Origin: an uncultured Bacillaceae bacterium | GTDB lineage: Bacteria > Bacillota > Bacilli > Bacillales > Cytobacillaceae | Reading direction: 5' to 3' | Length of the DNA stretch: 58,734 nt | Assembly: GCA_937995745.1 (NCBI GenBank) | Contig: CALKIU010000080.1 | Coordinates: 1 to 58,734 of the forward strand | In this document: positions 50,061-58,734 of the stretch, piece after piece | How positions within the stretch are numbered: the first letter of the stretch is position 1 | How the letters are laid out: the number at the start of each line of letters is the position of its first letter | Position numbers and translations under genes: made by a program | Notes under the pieces: generated by a model | What the model saw: only the letters and a program-made list of their open reading frames with translations | What the model was told of the DNA's origin: nothing | The model's database searches: none

Positions 50061-50865
50061 GTCTCATTCCCCGGTTACAAATAGGAACTCTTGAAGTTAT
50101 CCCGGTTTACGGTAATTTAAGGACGACATCAACAGGGTTGATTCAGTTTTCCTTTCATGCACTCCGTTTCCAAGCGGGAATACCCAGGCATGATTGTTTA
50201 CATTTGCCGCCCGCTGGCAAGCGTTTGGAAACGGGGGTTGCGCATGTACCGTTTTTACCGGCTGAAATTTTGCGGCGCTTTTAACCGGGGATGCACCTCC
50301 TTTAAATATTTTATAATACTATTGCATTACTTGCTTCATTGTACTTGTCTTTATTTTAACATAGCGAATATACGTTCGTAAATTTTGTATAATTTTCATA
50401 GTTTTTCAAATTATTACTGTAAAAACCCTTTTATTGGATGTAACTTGCTCATTTTACAGAAACATGAATAATAGTTGCCGTTTTTTCGGAAGGAAATCTT
50501 TTTCATAAAATTTTTCTCATTTTTCGACCCATTTTGAAAGTTATTGTGTAATAATCTATTTTAGAAAAAAAATGTATGTTAAACTGAAAAAGAACATACC
50601 GGTTCGCCGACCCGGATTCCGGTGCTTTATTTTTTTGTATTCGCACAGTGTCGTGCTGGATAATAATATGTCATTTTTTCCGTATTTGTTTTCCGGGACG
50701 GTGGCTGCCGGTTTGTCCAACAGCGGCAAGCGCCGCTCTATGGCATTTCCCGTCTTGGCAGCGCTTGCAGCTTTCTTTCGGACCGCCGTCTGCCTGGGCG
50801 GAATCGGGGATTATTTTTCAGGACAATCATCTAGTACATAATCTATCGGGGGTTGTAGGAGCATT
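50061..50865. other. 805-base interval without a credible gene
   Basis: It contains an inverted repeat (CCGTTTCCAAGCG at 50164-50176 against CGTTTGGAAACGG at 50222-50234, 12 of 13 paired) with inner AGCGGG/CCCGCT arms. On the minus strand a perfect AAAGGAGGTG at 50303-50294 has no long frame behind it. Open frames near 50572-50841 look non-coding. A structured leader or small RNA is possible. Confidence 0.4.
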
Positions 50866-51984
50866 ATGAACAGAAAAAAGTTATGGATAGGGATTGGCAT
50901 TTCAATTTTATTCCTTGTGGTGATTGGCGTCAGCATTTCCCGTGTTGTGGCGAACAAGGCACCGGAAGTGTCGGCGGCTGAGGCGAAAATAGAATCCATT
51001 TCGTCCACCTTGATGATACCGGGAACGCTCAAATGGCAAAATGAGCAAGTGGTCTACCAGTCCCCGGAATTGGGGGAAATTAAGGAGATCTTTGTCAAAG
51101 AAGGCGATCAAGTAAAAAAAGGACAGCTTTTGGCAAAACGGGAAAACCCGCAGTTGAAGGTGCAAATCGAACAAAATAAACTGCAGATTGAATTCAATAA
51201 GAATAAGCTCAAGCAGATTGACAGGCAGTGGGATCAATTAAACAAGGAGCTTGACAGGTTGGCCCGGCAAATCGGGGCCAGGGAGGCTGAAAAGCAGTTG
51301 GCCCCCCAGTATGAGCAGCTCAGATTGGAAGCGGAGATGGCACAACTGGAACTGGATCAAGCATTACTGCAAAAAGATGTTCTTGCACAGCAGGAAAAAG
51401 ACCTGGAGATTACCAGTAGCATTGACGGAACGGTGGTCACGGTTAATCCCGGGACAAGCGGAGGTTCTTCCGTGCAGGAGCCGGTCATTGTGATCGGAAG
51501 TGTCGGGCAAATGGCGGCGAGAGGGTATTTGTCCGAGTATGACGCCATGAAAGTGAAAAAGGACCAAAAGGTTATTTTGGAATCGGACGCGGCACCGGGG
51601 CAAAAGTGGGAAGGTGTCGTCAGCAAAGTCGGCATACTCCCGGAACAAAAGGGATTAAATTCGGAGAACCGGTTTGTTCAATATCCGGTTGAAGTGAAAA
51701 TTACGAGCGGGGATCTTCCATTGAAACCCGGTTTCCAACTGACGATGAAAATTGAAACGGAGTCGAAGGAAGCTTTGGTGATTCCGTTGAACGCCGTAAG
51801 GTCCGAAAAAAATAAGACTTATGTTTATAAAATTGAGGGAAAAAAGGCCCGGAAAACAGAAGTGAAATTAGGCATTTCTTCCGGTGAAAAAGTGGAAGTG
51901 CTCAGCGGATTGAAAGCCGGAGACAAAGTCATCCAAAACCCTTCGGATAAGATTACGGACGGTTTGGAAGTGACCGTTAAATGA
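50866..51984 (+). CDS. Membrane-fusion/adaptor subunit of an ABC exporter (YknX/MacA-like)
   Basis: The product has 372 residues. An N-terminal membrane anchor (about 6-24) is followed by a lipoyl half (EIKEIFVKEGDQVKKGQLLAK), a helical hairpin rich in Gln/Glu (about 100-165), the second lipoyl half (SIDGTVVTVNPG) and a beta-barrel domain. It is joined to an ATPase and a permease gene with overlapping stops and starts. B. subtilis YknXYZ protects against the SdpC toxin; this set is the same kind, but no YknW gene is present. Confidence 0.88.
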   Translation: MNRKKLWIGIGISILFLVVIGVSISRVVANKAPEVSAAEAKIESISSTLMIPGTLKWQNEQVVYQSPELGEIKEIFVKEGDQVKKGQLLAKRENPQLKVQIEQNKLQIEFNKNKLKQIDRQWDQLNKELDRLARQIGAREAEKQLAPQYEQLRLEAEMAQLELDQALLQKDVLAQQEKDLEITSSIDGTVVTVNPGTSGGSSVQEPVIVIGSVGQMAARGYLSEYDAMKVKKDQKVILESDAAPGQKWEGVVSKVGILPEQKGLNSENRFVQYPVEVKITSGDLPLKPGFQLTMKIETESKEALVIPLNAVRSEKNKTYVYKIEGKKARKTEVKLGISSGEKVEVLSGLKAGDKVIQNPSDKITDGLEVTVK

Positions 51985-52673
51985 TTTCATTACGAGGGAT
52001 AACGAAAACTTATGAAGTCGGCAAAGAAAAAGTGGAAGTTTTAAAAAACATTGATCTGTCAGTAAAGGCGGGGGAATTTGTTGCCATTATGGGCCCTTCC
52101 GGTTCAGGTAAATCGACGTTGATGAATATTATCGGCTGTTTGGACAGACCTACGAAAGGCAAGTATTTTCTTGACGGGGTGGATGTATCAGGATTAAAAG
52201 ATGTTGAATTGGCGCGGGTAAGGAATTCATCGATCGGTTTTGTCTTTCAACAATTCCATCTATTGCCCAGGTTGACAGCCCTCAAAAATGTGGAACTGCC
52301 GATGATATACAGCGGAATTGGAAAAAAAGAGCGGCGGGAAAGGGCAGAAGAGGCTTTGCGCAAAATGGGGCTGGCTGACCGGATGGATTACTTGCCAAAT
52401 GCCCTTTCGGGAGGACAAAGGCAAAGAGTGGCCATAGCGCGTGCAATTGTGAATAAACCCAAATTGATTTTGGCCGATGAACCGACCGGCGCCCTGGATA
52501 CGAAAACGAGCCGGTCGATAATGGAATTGTTTGCCCGTTTGAACGAAGAAGGGACAACAATTGTGGTCGTTACGCATGAACCGGAAGTGGCCAAATATGC
52601 CGAAAGAATCATCATGCTTCGTGACGGCGAGATTGTTCCGGGTGAGGATTATAAAAGGGGGCTTGGCCAATGA
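51981..52673 (+). CDS. ABC transporter ATP-binding protein (YknY/MacB/LolD type)
   Basis: The product has 230 residues and starts in an ATGA overlap with the adaptor gene. Walker A GPSGSGKST (38-46), Q-loop VFQQFHLLP, signature LSGGQRQRVAIARAI, Walker B LILADEPTGALD and the switch His in VTHEPE are all intact. It powers the permease encoded next. Confidence 0.95.
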   Translation: MISLRGITKTYEVGKEKVEVLKNIDLSVKAGEFVAIMGPSGSGKSTLMNIIGCLDRPTKGKYFLDGVDVSGLKDVELARVRNSSIGFVFQQFHLLPRLTALKNVELPMIYSGIGKKERRERAEEALRKMGLADRMDYLPNALSGGQRQRVAIARAIVNKPKLILADEPTGALDTKTSRSIMELFARLNEEGTTIVVVTHEPEVAKYAERIIMLRDGEIVPGEDYKRGLGQ

Positions 52674-53863
52674 GACTGATCGAAAATATTAAAATGGCGT
52701 TAAGTTCCCTTTTTGCCCATAAATTGCGGTCGTTTTTAACAATGCTGGGAATTGTTATCGGCGTCGGGGCCGTGATCATTGTTGTTGCAATCGGACAAGG
52801 CGGCGAAGCGGCTTTAAAATCGAAGATTGTCGGCTCGGGAAACACTATTGAAGTGTTTTATTCTCCCAGCGAGGAAGAACTGCGCGCCAATCCGAATATT
52901 ATCTACCAACCCGCTTTCACGGAAGAAGATATAAGGATTCTCGAGAGTATTCCGGAAATTAAATCGGTTGTTGCCTCAAGTTCCACTTACGGTTCCGTTT
53001 CTTATCAAGGGCGGGAAACGGATAGCACCATTTTCGGAATTAACGAATCCTTTTTGGAAATTTACGATATGAAAATCGCCAGCGGAAAAAGCTTTTCAGC
53101 GGGAGATTTTATCAGTGGAAATCGCGTTTGCTTGATATCACAGTCGTTAAAAGACGAACTTTTTGAAAATGAGGATCCGATCGGCAAAGTGGTGCGCATC
53201 GGCACCCAGCCCGTTCAAATTGTCGGGGTTCTTGAAAAACCGAGCGGCATTTTCGCATTGGGGACAAAGGATATCTATGTTCCATTTCAAACGTGGAAAA
53301 TGATTACCGGAAAAAGTGATATTACCCAAATCACATTGCAGGCCGCTTCTCCGGATGTGATTCAAATCGCAGGCGAAAAAGCAGCTTATCAGTTGAACGC
53401 TTTTCATAATACGGAAGACTCTTATCAAGTTCTCAATTATGAATCTTTAGCTGAAGTCATCGGCCAAATTACAAGAATCATGACGGTGACCATCGGCAGC
53501 ATCGCCGGGGTTTCTCTGTTTGTCGGCGGCATTGGGGTTATGAATATTATGCTTGTCTCTGTAACGGAGAGAACCAGGGAAATCGGCATCCGAATGGCAT
53601 TGGGCGCCACCAGAATGCAAATACTTACCCAATTCCTGATTGAGGCTGTAATTTTGACCCTTATTGGAGGAATTGTCGGTATTTTCTTCGGCTGGGGAGT
53701 GGCGGAAATTTTCGCCTTGATTCTGGGATGGCCGTCGTTAATATCTTGGCAGGTCATATTGATCGGCATTCTCTTTTCAATGGCAATCGGCATTATTTTC
53801 GGTTTGCTCCCGGCCAATAAAGCTTCCAAACTGGATCCGATTGAATCATTGAGATATGAATAA
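52670..53863 (+). CDS. ABC exporter permease (YknZ/MacB-like)
   Basis: The product has 397 residues and overlaps the ATPase gene by four bases. One helix near the N-terminus (LRSFLTMLGIVIGVGAVI), a large outer MacB-PCD domain (about 45-265) and three C-terminal helices with TERTREIGIRMALGATR define the MacB/FtsX fold. The complex probably exports or expels a peptide or antimicrobial compound. Confidence 0.93.
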   Translation: MRLIENIKMALSSLFAHKLRSFLTMLGIVIGVGAVIIVVAIGQGGEAALKSKIVGSGNTIEVFYSPSEEELRANPNIIYQPAFTEEDIRILESIPEIKSVVASSSTYGSVSYQGRETDSTIFGINESFLEIYDMKIASGKSFSAGDFISGNRVCLISQSLKDELFENEDPIGKVVRIGTQPVQIVGVLEKPSGIFALGTKDIYVPFQTWKMITGKSDITQITLQAASPDVIQIAGEKAAYQLNAFHNTEDSYQVLNYESLAEVIGQITRIMTVTIGSIAGVSLFVGGIGVMNIMLVSVTERTREIGIRMALGATRMQILTQFLIEAVILTLIGGIVGIFFGWGVAEIFALILGWPSLISWQVILIGILFSMAIGIIFGLLPANKASKLDPIESLRYE

Positions 53864-53874
53864 ATGAATATCAA

Positions 53875-53917
53875 CAGGGCTGCCACAAGACCGGAATACC
53901 GGTTTTTGACAGCCCTG
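53875..53917. terminator. Terminator between the exporter and the coat protein gene
   Basis: CAGGGCTG and CAGCCCTG pair across an inner CCGG/CCGG hairpin. It lies between two convergent genes and may act in both directions. Confidence 0.65.
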
Positions 53918-53940
53918 ATTGGTTTTTCCGGAACTCCGCA

Positions 53941-54585
53941 CTATTGTATCATGTTACCGTTTTGCTGCATGCCGGCGACAGGGGCAAAGGCAGTTTGCAG
54001 GATTTGCATATCCCGGTCCGTAAATTGCGGCACTTGATAATAGCCTTTGTGGTTTTGGTAAAGAAACAATTCATAAGCCATTTCCAGCCAATTCGGAATG
54101 CTGTCTTGAAGAACGCGGCGGACGACCGGATTCGTGCATTCTGAAGCTGCGGTGGTCATCATGCCGGCCAGATTCTTCATGCAGGTCATCATTAAACCGG
54201 AAATGCATTTGTCATCCAACCGGGACAAATCTTGACCGGGCGTCGCCGGTTGGGAAGGGGTCAGGCCGTATTGAACTTCATTGGATATTTGCATTTGATA
54301 AGTGCCTGTCGGGCGGGAAGGTTCTTGGCCGGTTTTAACGGATTCGACCATAATGTTGTATTGATCGGTTATAAATTGGCGCTGCCGTTGGAGAATGTTT
54401 TTCAGTTCAGGATCTTGGATATATTGTTCGAATAACAAGAATTCATTTAAAGTATTTACAATTCCTGACAGTAGCGCGTGTGTGTCAAGAAGTTCATGAG
54501 CACTGTGGTTTTTGGAAACCGGGGTGGCCGGTGTTGTTTGCATGAACGGTTTGTTTTGTTGAAATGGATTGGATTGGTGCTGCAT
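53941..54585 (-). CDS. CotF-family spore coat protein
   Basis: The product has 214 residues from ATG 54585, behind ATGGAGG; a longer frame from 54636 lacks an SD. A Gln/Pro-rich start is followed by LLDTHALLSGIVNTLNEFLLFEQYIQDPEL-like helices and DKCISGLMMTCMKNLAGMMT, matching the ferritin-like CotF fold found in several Bacillus coat proteins. Conserved Met and Cys are frequent. It stands alone. Confidence 0.75.
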   Translation of the reverse strand: MQHQSNPFQQNKPFMQTTPATPVSKNHSAHELLDTHALLSGIVNTLNEFLLFEQYIQDPELKNILQRQRQFITDQYNIMVESVKTGQEPSRPTGTYQMQISNEVQYGLTPSQPATPGQDLSRLDDKCISGLMMTCMKNLAGMMTTAASECTNPVVRRVLQDSIPNWLEMAYELFLYQNHKGYYQVPQFTDRDMQILQTAFAPVAGMQQNGNMIQ

Positions 54586-54699
54586 GATAAAACCTCCATA
54601 CAGTGTGTTGTCAGCCGTGCGTTTTATCAACCGCACACCATTTAGTATGGATTAACCGGCCGGCGGTCATACAAAGCCAAAAACAGGTAACCATGATGA

Positions 54700-55323
54700 T
54701 TATCTGGAAACAAACGGATTTCCTGTAATCCAAAAACGCCACGGGTAATCCCGGGCCTCACCGCTGTTTTCAATGCCGATTCGTTTTCCGTGTGAAATTT
54801 GTGCGGGATTTTTTCCCCGGATGATGAGCAGAGGCGGCGCCATGAAAGGCCGTCCATAGTCTTCCATTGTGATGCCCAGAGCTTTTGTCAGTTTTCCCGG
54901 CCCGTTGGTTAAATTTTTTAAATCGTCCGTTTTTCGCCTCTTTTTCATGAGCGGAATACCGCTCAACGGTTCCAACGCTCTAATGAGAACGGCTTCCGGT
55001 TTTTCCCTCGGGCCGCTGACGACATTCACGAGGCAATGGGTATGCATGGTGTATGTATAGGCAAGGCCGGCTTTTTGAAACATGATCTCCGTTCTTTTTG
55101 TTCTCCGGTTTCCATAAGCGTGGGAGGCCCGATCTTCTGGACCGAGGTATGCCTCTGTTTCCACAATATAACCGGCCGCAACGCCTTCCTCCGTTTCTTT
55201 GACCAATATGCAACCGAGCAGTTTCCGGGCGAGATCCAAAGTCGGCAGGGAAAAGAATTGTTCATCAGCTATTGGTGCTGAAAAAGTTCCTCCTTCATCA
55301 AGCGGCAAAGAATATGTTTTCAT
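54700..55323 (-). CDS. 3-methyladenine DNA glycosylase (AAG/MPG family)
   Basis: The product has 207 residues. ARKLLGCILVKE, IVETEAYLGPEDRASHAYG with the catalytic glutamate, TYTMHTHCLVNVV and NGPGKLTKALGI are the family blocks. It removes alkylated and deaminated purines such as 3-methyladenine and hypoxanthine in base excision repair. It ends with the usual DYPWRFWITGNPFVS. Confidence 0.94.
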   Translation of the reverse strand: MKTYSLPLDEGGTFSAPIADEQFFSLPTLDLARKLLGCILVKETEEGVAAGYIVETEAYLGPEDRASHAYGNRRTKRTEIMFQKAGLAYTYTMHTHCLVNVVSGPREKPEAVLIRALEPLSGIPLMKKRRKTDDLKNLTNGPGKLTKALGITMEDYGRPFMAPPLLIIRGKNPAQISHGKRIGIENSGEARDYPWRFWITGNPFVSR

Positions 55324-55387
55324 AAAACATGTTCCTTTCTTGCGGAAGTTATTGATTGTTATTATAACGGGGCTAAAAGGAATAATA

Positions 55388-55416
55388 AACAGGCTGCCCC
55401 TTCGAGAGACAGCCTG
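55388..55416 (-). terminator. Terminator of the pit operon
   Basis: CAGGCTG and CAGCCTG pair on the minus strand just past the pit stop, followed by TTTATTATT. Confidence 0.65.
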
Positions 55417-55438
55417 ACTGAAAAGCGTATTTAATTTT

Positions 55439-56443
55439 TTATAACATTGTGAAAAAGTTCATAATCAAGTAGACAACGGCTGCCAAAAAGGCAGAAATGG
55501 GAAGAGTAATAAACCAGGTAATCACCATTCTTTGCGCAGTTCCCCATTTAACTCCTTTAATTCGATGGGCGCTTCCCACTCCCAAGATCGATGATGAAAT
55601 AACGTGGGTCGTGCTGACCGGGAGATGAAGAAAGGTTGCTCCGAAAATAACTGTTGCACCGGTTAAATCAGCGGCAACTCCGTTAATGGGGCGAATCTTC
55701 ATGATTTTTCCACCGACGGTTTTGATAATTCTCCATCCTCCGGCAGAAGTTCCCAGACCGATGGCAAGGGCACAAGAAAATTGTACCCAGAACGGGATTT
55801 CGGTCGTCGTCCAATAATTATTGGCAATGAGTGCCATCGTAATGATCCCCATCGCTTTTTGTGCGTCATTGGTGCCGTGGGTGTAAGCTTGCAAAGAAGC
55901 AGTTATAATTTGAAAATAACGGAAGTTTCTGTTCGTTTTTGTAAGGTTGTTGTTGCGGAAAATAACTTTAAAAATGCTGTAAATGATAAATCCGGCAATA
56001 AAAGCAATGATCGGCGAAAAAATAAGTGCCTCGATGATTTTTAAAAATCCCGAATAATTTAAGGATTGAAAACCGGCGGACGCGATGGCAGCTCCGGCGA
56101 TCGATCCGATGAGGGCATGGGAAGAACTTGACGGAATTCCGTAGTACCAAGTAATTAAATTCCATGCAATGGCAGCAGTAAGCGCCGCCAGGATGACAAC
56201 GGATCCGTTTGCCAATGTAAACGGGTCTACAATATCTTTCGTGATCGTTTGCGCCACGCCGGTGAAAGTCATGGCGCCGACAAAGTTCATGGTGGCCGCA
56301 AGTAAAACGGCCTGCCTTGGCTTTAAAGCTTTCGTCGATACGGATGTGGCAATGGAGTTTGCTGTATCATGAAAGCCGTTAATAAAATCGAATGTTAGCG
56401 CGAAAATGACGATAAGTATGGTTACGAGCAATGTTACATCCAT
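55439..56443 (-). CDS. pit: Low-affinity inorganic phosphate transporter, PiT family
   Basis: The product has 334 residues with about ten helices. GFHDTANSIATSVSTKAL near residue 23 and GTNDAQKAMGII near residue 190 are the paired PiT signatures, and STTHVISSSILG near the end is also typical. It carries metal-phosphate with protons. It follows the DUF47 gene after 12 bases, as in B. subtilis ykaA-pit. Confidence 0.95.
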   Translation of the reverse strand: MDVTLLVTILIVIFALTFDFINGFHDTANSIATSVSTKALKPRQAVLLAATMNFVGAMTFTGVAQTITKDIVDPFTLANGSVVILAALTAAIAWNLITWYYGIPSSSSHALIGSIAGAAIASAGFQSLNYSGFLKIIEALIFSPIIAFIAGFIIYSIFKVIFRNNNLTKTNRNFRYFQIITASLQAYTHGTNDAQKAMGIITMALIANNYWTTTEIPFWVQFSCALAIGLGTSAGGWRIIKTVGGKIMKIRPINGVAADLTGATVIFGATFLHLPVSTTHVISSSILGVGSAHRIKGVKWGTAQRMVITWFITLPISAFLAAVVYLIMNFFTML

Positions 56444-56455
56444 CTTTTAAACCCC

Positions 56456-57073
56456 TTACGCATTATTCATTATGATTGTTTCTAATGTATTGGCCACATC
56501 TTGACAATGGTCGGCAATTTCTTCAAGATTCTCGTATATTTCTTTATATTGAATAATGCGAATGGGGTCTTTTTCTACCGAAAATAAATGCTTTATCGAC
56601 TGACGGAGGATACCGTCACATTTCATTTCATAATCTTTGATTTTTATGGCATGCTCGCGGATTTTCGGGAGTTTCTTTTGTTCCAAAAGTTCAATGGCTT
56701 TTAAAATTTCATCGGTGCAGTATTTAATCGTATTGGCGAATTTAGCCATGTATTCGTCAGTTTTTGTGATGGAATACATTTCAAGCAAGGCCGCCGTTTC
56801 TTCGCAACCGTCGAGAACGTCATCCATCATCATTGTCAAACGGAGAATATCTTCACGCTCAATCGGTGTAATAAAGGCCCTGTTCAATTCTTGGATCATT
56901 TCATGAACATATGTATCGCCTTTGACCTCAAATTCTTTCATCGTTTCCGAAAAAATTCTCAAGTCGCTGACATTATGAATTTTTAAATCAGCAAAAAAAT
57001 AAGCCGCTTCTTGCAGGTTGACCGCAATATCACGAAGCAAAGAAAAAAACTTGTCCTTTTTTTTGAAAACCAT
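56456..57073 (-). CDS. ykaA: DUF47 (PhoU-like) Pit accessory protein
   Basis: The product has 205 residues, all helical. FFSLLRDIAVNLQEAAYFF, FITPIEREDILRL and a later EIADHCQDVANTLE block are the DUF47 pattern, related to PhoU. Such proteins are encoded with PiT transporters and probably regulate them. It is first of the two-gene operon. Confidence 0.92.
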   Translation of the reverse strand: MVFKKKDKFFSLLRDIAVNLQEAAYFFADLKIHNVSDLRIFSETMKEFEVKGDTYVHEMIQELNRAFITPIEREDILRLTMMMDDVLDGCEETAALLEMYSITKTDEYMAKFANTIKYCTDEILKAIELLEQKKLPKIREHAIKIKDYEMKCDGILRQSIKHLFSVEKDPIRIIQYKEIYENLEEIADHCQDVANTLETIIMNNA

Positions 57074-57187
57074 CTAAATAGCCTCCGTTTAAGTTCATTT
57101 TTGGGATATATCTTTCCAAAGTTAAATTTTATATGAAAAATGTCGAAATGTGAATGAAAAATAGAATTTTTAGCAATAAATAGTTTG

Positions 57188-58102
57188 TCAGGGAGATTTC
57201 TCATTCAACAATTTTTTAAAATCAGCGGGAGGTTCCGCAGTGCAGGCGATCGTTTCCATTGTAAAAGGATGTTTGAAACTTATTTGCACGGCATGAAGAG
57301 CCTGATGCTTTATCGCGCCGTGGCCGCCGTATAAAGCATCCCCGATTACCGGATGGCCGAGGGAGCTGAAGTGGACCCGGATTTGATGCGTCCGGCCCGT
57401 TTCCAATCTGCATGCGACTGCGGTCAGATTTTTTTCGGGATATCTCCGCAGCACTTCATAATAGGTGACAGCCGGGTCACCGGTTGGTGATATGCGCCTC
57501 CGGGTGGGATGGTGGCGGTCTCTGCCGATCGGCCGGTCAATTTTTCCGCGATCGTTTTTCAAAATCCCATGGACGACGGCCCAGTACATTCTTTCAATTT
57601 CCCGTCTTTGCAGCATTTTATCCAATATGGCGCCCGCAAAGGAATGTTTGGCAAAAAGAACGGCTCCCGAAGTGCCGCGGTCAAGGCGGTGGATATGTTT
57701 CATCCGGCCGTTTTCTCCTTTGGCCTGAAGGTAAAAAGCGAGGCCGTTCGCCAGAGTGTTTGTTTCCCCGGGAACGTTCGGATGGGTATCCAGTCCCGCC
57801 GGTTTGTTGACAACGATCAAATGGTCGTCTTCATAGATGACATCCAATTCCATATAAACGGGGGCAATGTCATGTTTCTCTTCTTTGAAAATTCTTAATT
57901 CAAGCCGGTCATTGGTTTGCAGTTTTTTTGTCCATACGGCCGGCCGGCGGTTGACCCGCACTTCTTTGTTCATCCGCAGGAGATGGACCTGCTTTTTTGA
58001 TGCTCTCCATATATGAAAAAATATGTCTTCAGTTGTCAGTCCGTGCCATTCTTTAGGAACGATAATTTCCATCCACTCGCCTTTTCGTGCGGTTATGATC
58101 AT
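57188..58102 (-). CDS. yhcT: RluD-family pseudouridine synthase (YhcT-like)
   Basis: The product has 304 residues; an inner ATG at 58072 also has a possible SD. An S4-like start (about 12-72) is followed by the RluA/RluD catalytic domain, with HRLDRGTSGAVLFAK containing D141, LETGRTHQIRVHFS, and GHPVIGDALYG. It modifies uridines in RNA; the precise target is not known. In B. subtilis yhcT neighbours yhcU, as here. Confidence 0.88.
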   Translation of the reverse strand: MIITARKGEWMEIIVPKEWHGLTTEDIFFHIWRASKKQVHLLRMNKEVRVNRRPAVWTKKLQTNDRLELRIFKEEKHDIAPVYMELDVIYEDDHLIVVNKPAGLDTHPNVPGETNTLANGLAFYLQAKGENGRMKHIHRLDRGTSGAVLFAKHSFAGAILDKMLQRREIERMYWAVVHGILKNDRGKIDRPIGRDRHHPTRRRISPTGDPAVTYYEVLRRYPEKNLTAVACRLETGRTHQIRVHFSSLGHPVIGDALYGGHGAIKHQALHAVQISFKHPFTMETIACTAEPPADFKKLLNEKSP

Positions 58103-58321
58103 CCATGTTCTTCCTTTCGAAAATGTTTACCTTTGCTTGGAACCGGAGGATTCTTGAAAAAATGGCGTCTTCATTTAATCCTTTCAAAAAATAAAGGCGG
58201 AAAGTCCGTTGTTTCTTACAAAATTGAGGAGCCATGGCTATAATTACCACAGTCTAAACGGCCTGGCATATGTTATCCTATGGTTGTAATCAAAGAATGT
58301 ATTTTCTCATAAGGGTGATTT

Positions 58322-58723
58322 ATGGTGAAAATTGTATACGCTTCTACACCGGAGCAAGAAATGGAAATTAAGAAACTGGCGAACAGATTTTATACGGATA
58401 TTTTTCCCCTTTATTTTTCCGATGATGAAATTTGTCGATTTGAACAGACAAACGTTTTGAACGTCCCCGATGCAAAGGCCAACTACAATGGCACATTGAG
58501 GGAAGCTTGTGAAGTTATTGCCAGTTTGCAAATACTCATTTCCATTCTGGAAACAGCCAAGCCGCGGCCGAATTATGAATGGATTTTTTACCATAATGCA
58601 CAAACGTTGAATGACTATGGAATCTATTTTCCTTTTCAATATAGCCAATTTACAGAGAAAAAAACAATGGGAAAGGATATTTTCAGCATGTACGTCAAAC
58701 CAGCCAATGAATGGCTGATATAA
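58322..58723 (+). CDS. yhcU: YhcU-like protein of unknown function
   Basis: The product has 133 residues behind AAGGGTGATTT. KIVYASTPEQEMEIKKLAN and ILISILE recall B. subtilis YhcU (DUF5365), and the neighbouring yhcT-like gene matches that order. No catalytic motif, signal peptide or membrane helix is visible. It is divergent from the pseudouridine synthase gene. Identity rests on remembered similarity and synteny. Confidence 0.7.
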   Translation: MVKIVYASTPEQEMEIKKLANRFYTDIFPLYFSDDEICRFEQTNVLNVPDAKANYNGTLREACEVIASLQILISILETAKPRPNYEWIFYHNAQTLNDYGIYFPFQYSQFTEKKTMGKDIFSMYVKPANEWLI

Positions 58724-58734
58724 AGAGATTGAAG

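Noticed and set aside
50572..50841. 89-codon frame upstream of the ABC exporter
   Set aside because: No SD, no recognisable domain, and it ends just before the adaptor gene in what should be its leader.
1..58734. Insertion sequences, prophage genes, CRISPR arrays, replication origin
   Set aside because: No transposase or integrase frame, no regularly spaced repeats, and no DnaA-box cluster were seen.

Overview
The window looks like chromosomal DNA of a spore-forming, facultatively anaerobic Bacillaceae species. Gene content and order support this. The pairs or runs queG-yhbB-trmL(cspR), prkA...yhbH, yhcT-yhcU, DUF47-pit and cotH/cotG resemble Bacillus subtilis neighbourhoods. The Fnr has the Bacillus-type C-terminal cysteine cluster, and narGHJI, narK and CodY proteins are present. 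I cannot name the species. I see no insertion sequence, prophage, CRISPR array or replication origin.

Region 1 (1-16.6 kb) is accessory respiratory DNA. An orphan D12-class adenine methylase comes first, then a CodY paralogue (codY-A), an ECF sigma/anti-sigma pair and a small membrane protein. A Crp/Fnr-type regulator is then divergent from a DMSO-reductase-family cluster. That cluster has a Tat-exported molybdopterin subunit, a four-cluster Fe-S subunit, an NrfD-type membrane subunit, two TorD-like chaperones, a composite ferredoxin, a NosR-like membrane FMN/Fe-S protein and its own TatA. A second CodY paralogue (codY-B) closes the region. The two CodY proteins share the DNA-binding helix, but codY-B has lost most residues of the branched-chain amino acid pocket. 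The regulator gene faces a perfect palindrome with Crp/Fnr spacing. I read this as a redox- and nutrient-gated respiratory module whose electron acceptor is unknown; it is the best candidate here for an undescribed system.

Region 2 (16.6-25.8 kb) has a tRNA-Gly(CCC), queuosine and tRNA-methylation genes, NfrA-type flavin reductase, and the sporulation genes prkA and yhbH. Region 3 (25.9-34.9 kb) is nitrate respiration: narGHJI and fnr on the minus strand, narK on the plus strand, with near-perfect Fnr boxes in front of narG and narK.

Region 4 (35.1-43.3 kb) is an aromatic-acid module. An IclR regulator is divergent from fumarylpyruvate hydrolase, a DinB-fold protein (probable thiol-dependent maleylpyruvate isomerase), gentisate 1,2-dioxygenase and a 3-hydroxybenzoate 6-hydroxylase-like monooxygenase. 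A DctPQM TRAP transporter follows. A 14/15 CodY box sits inside the leading promoter. Region 5 (43.7-48.0 kb) is a spore coat cluster: three CotB-like proteins, the CotH kinase and a divergent CotG-like protein.

Region 6 (48.2-58.7 kb) holds a Nudix hydrolase, a previously unmarked 36-residue Cys-rich protein behind a perfect PerR box, an aldo/keto reductase, a YknXYZ/MacAB-like exporter, a CotF-like coat protein, an alkyl-adenine glycosylase, a Pit phosphate transporter with its DUF47 partner, a pseudouridine synthase and a YhcU-like protein. Coding starts were chosen by Shine-Dalgarno (SD) spacing and often differ from the longest open frame. All functions are inferred from sequence motifs read by eye; no database search was run.
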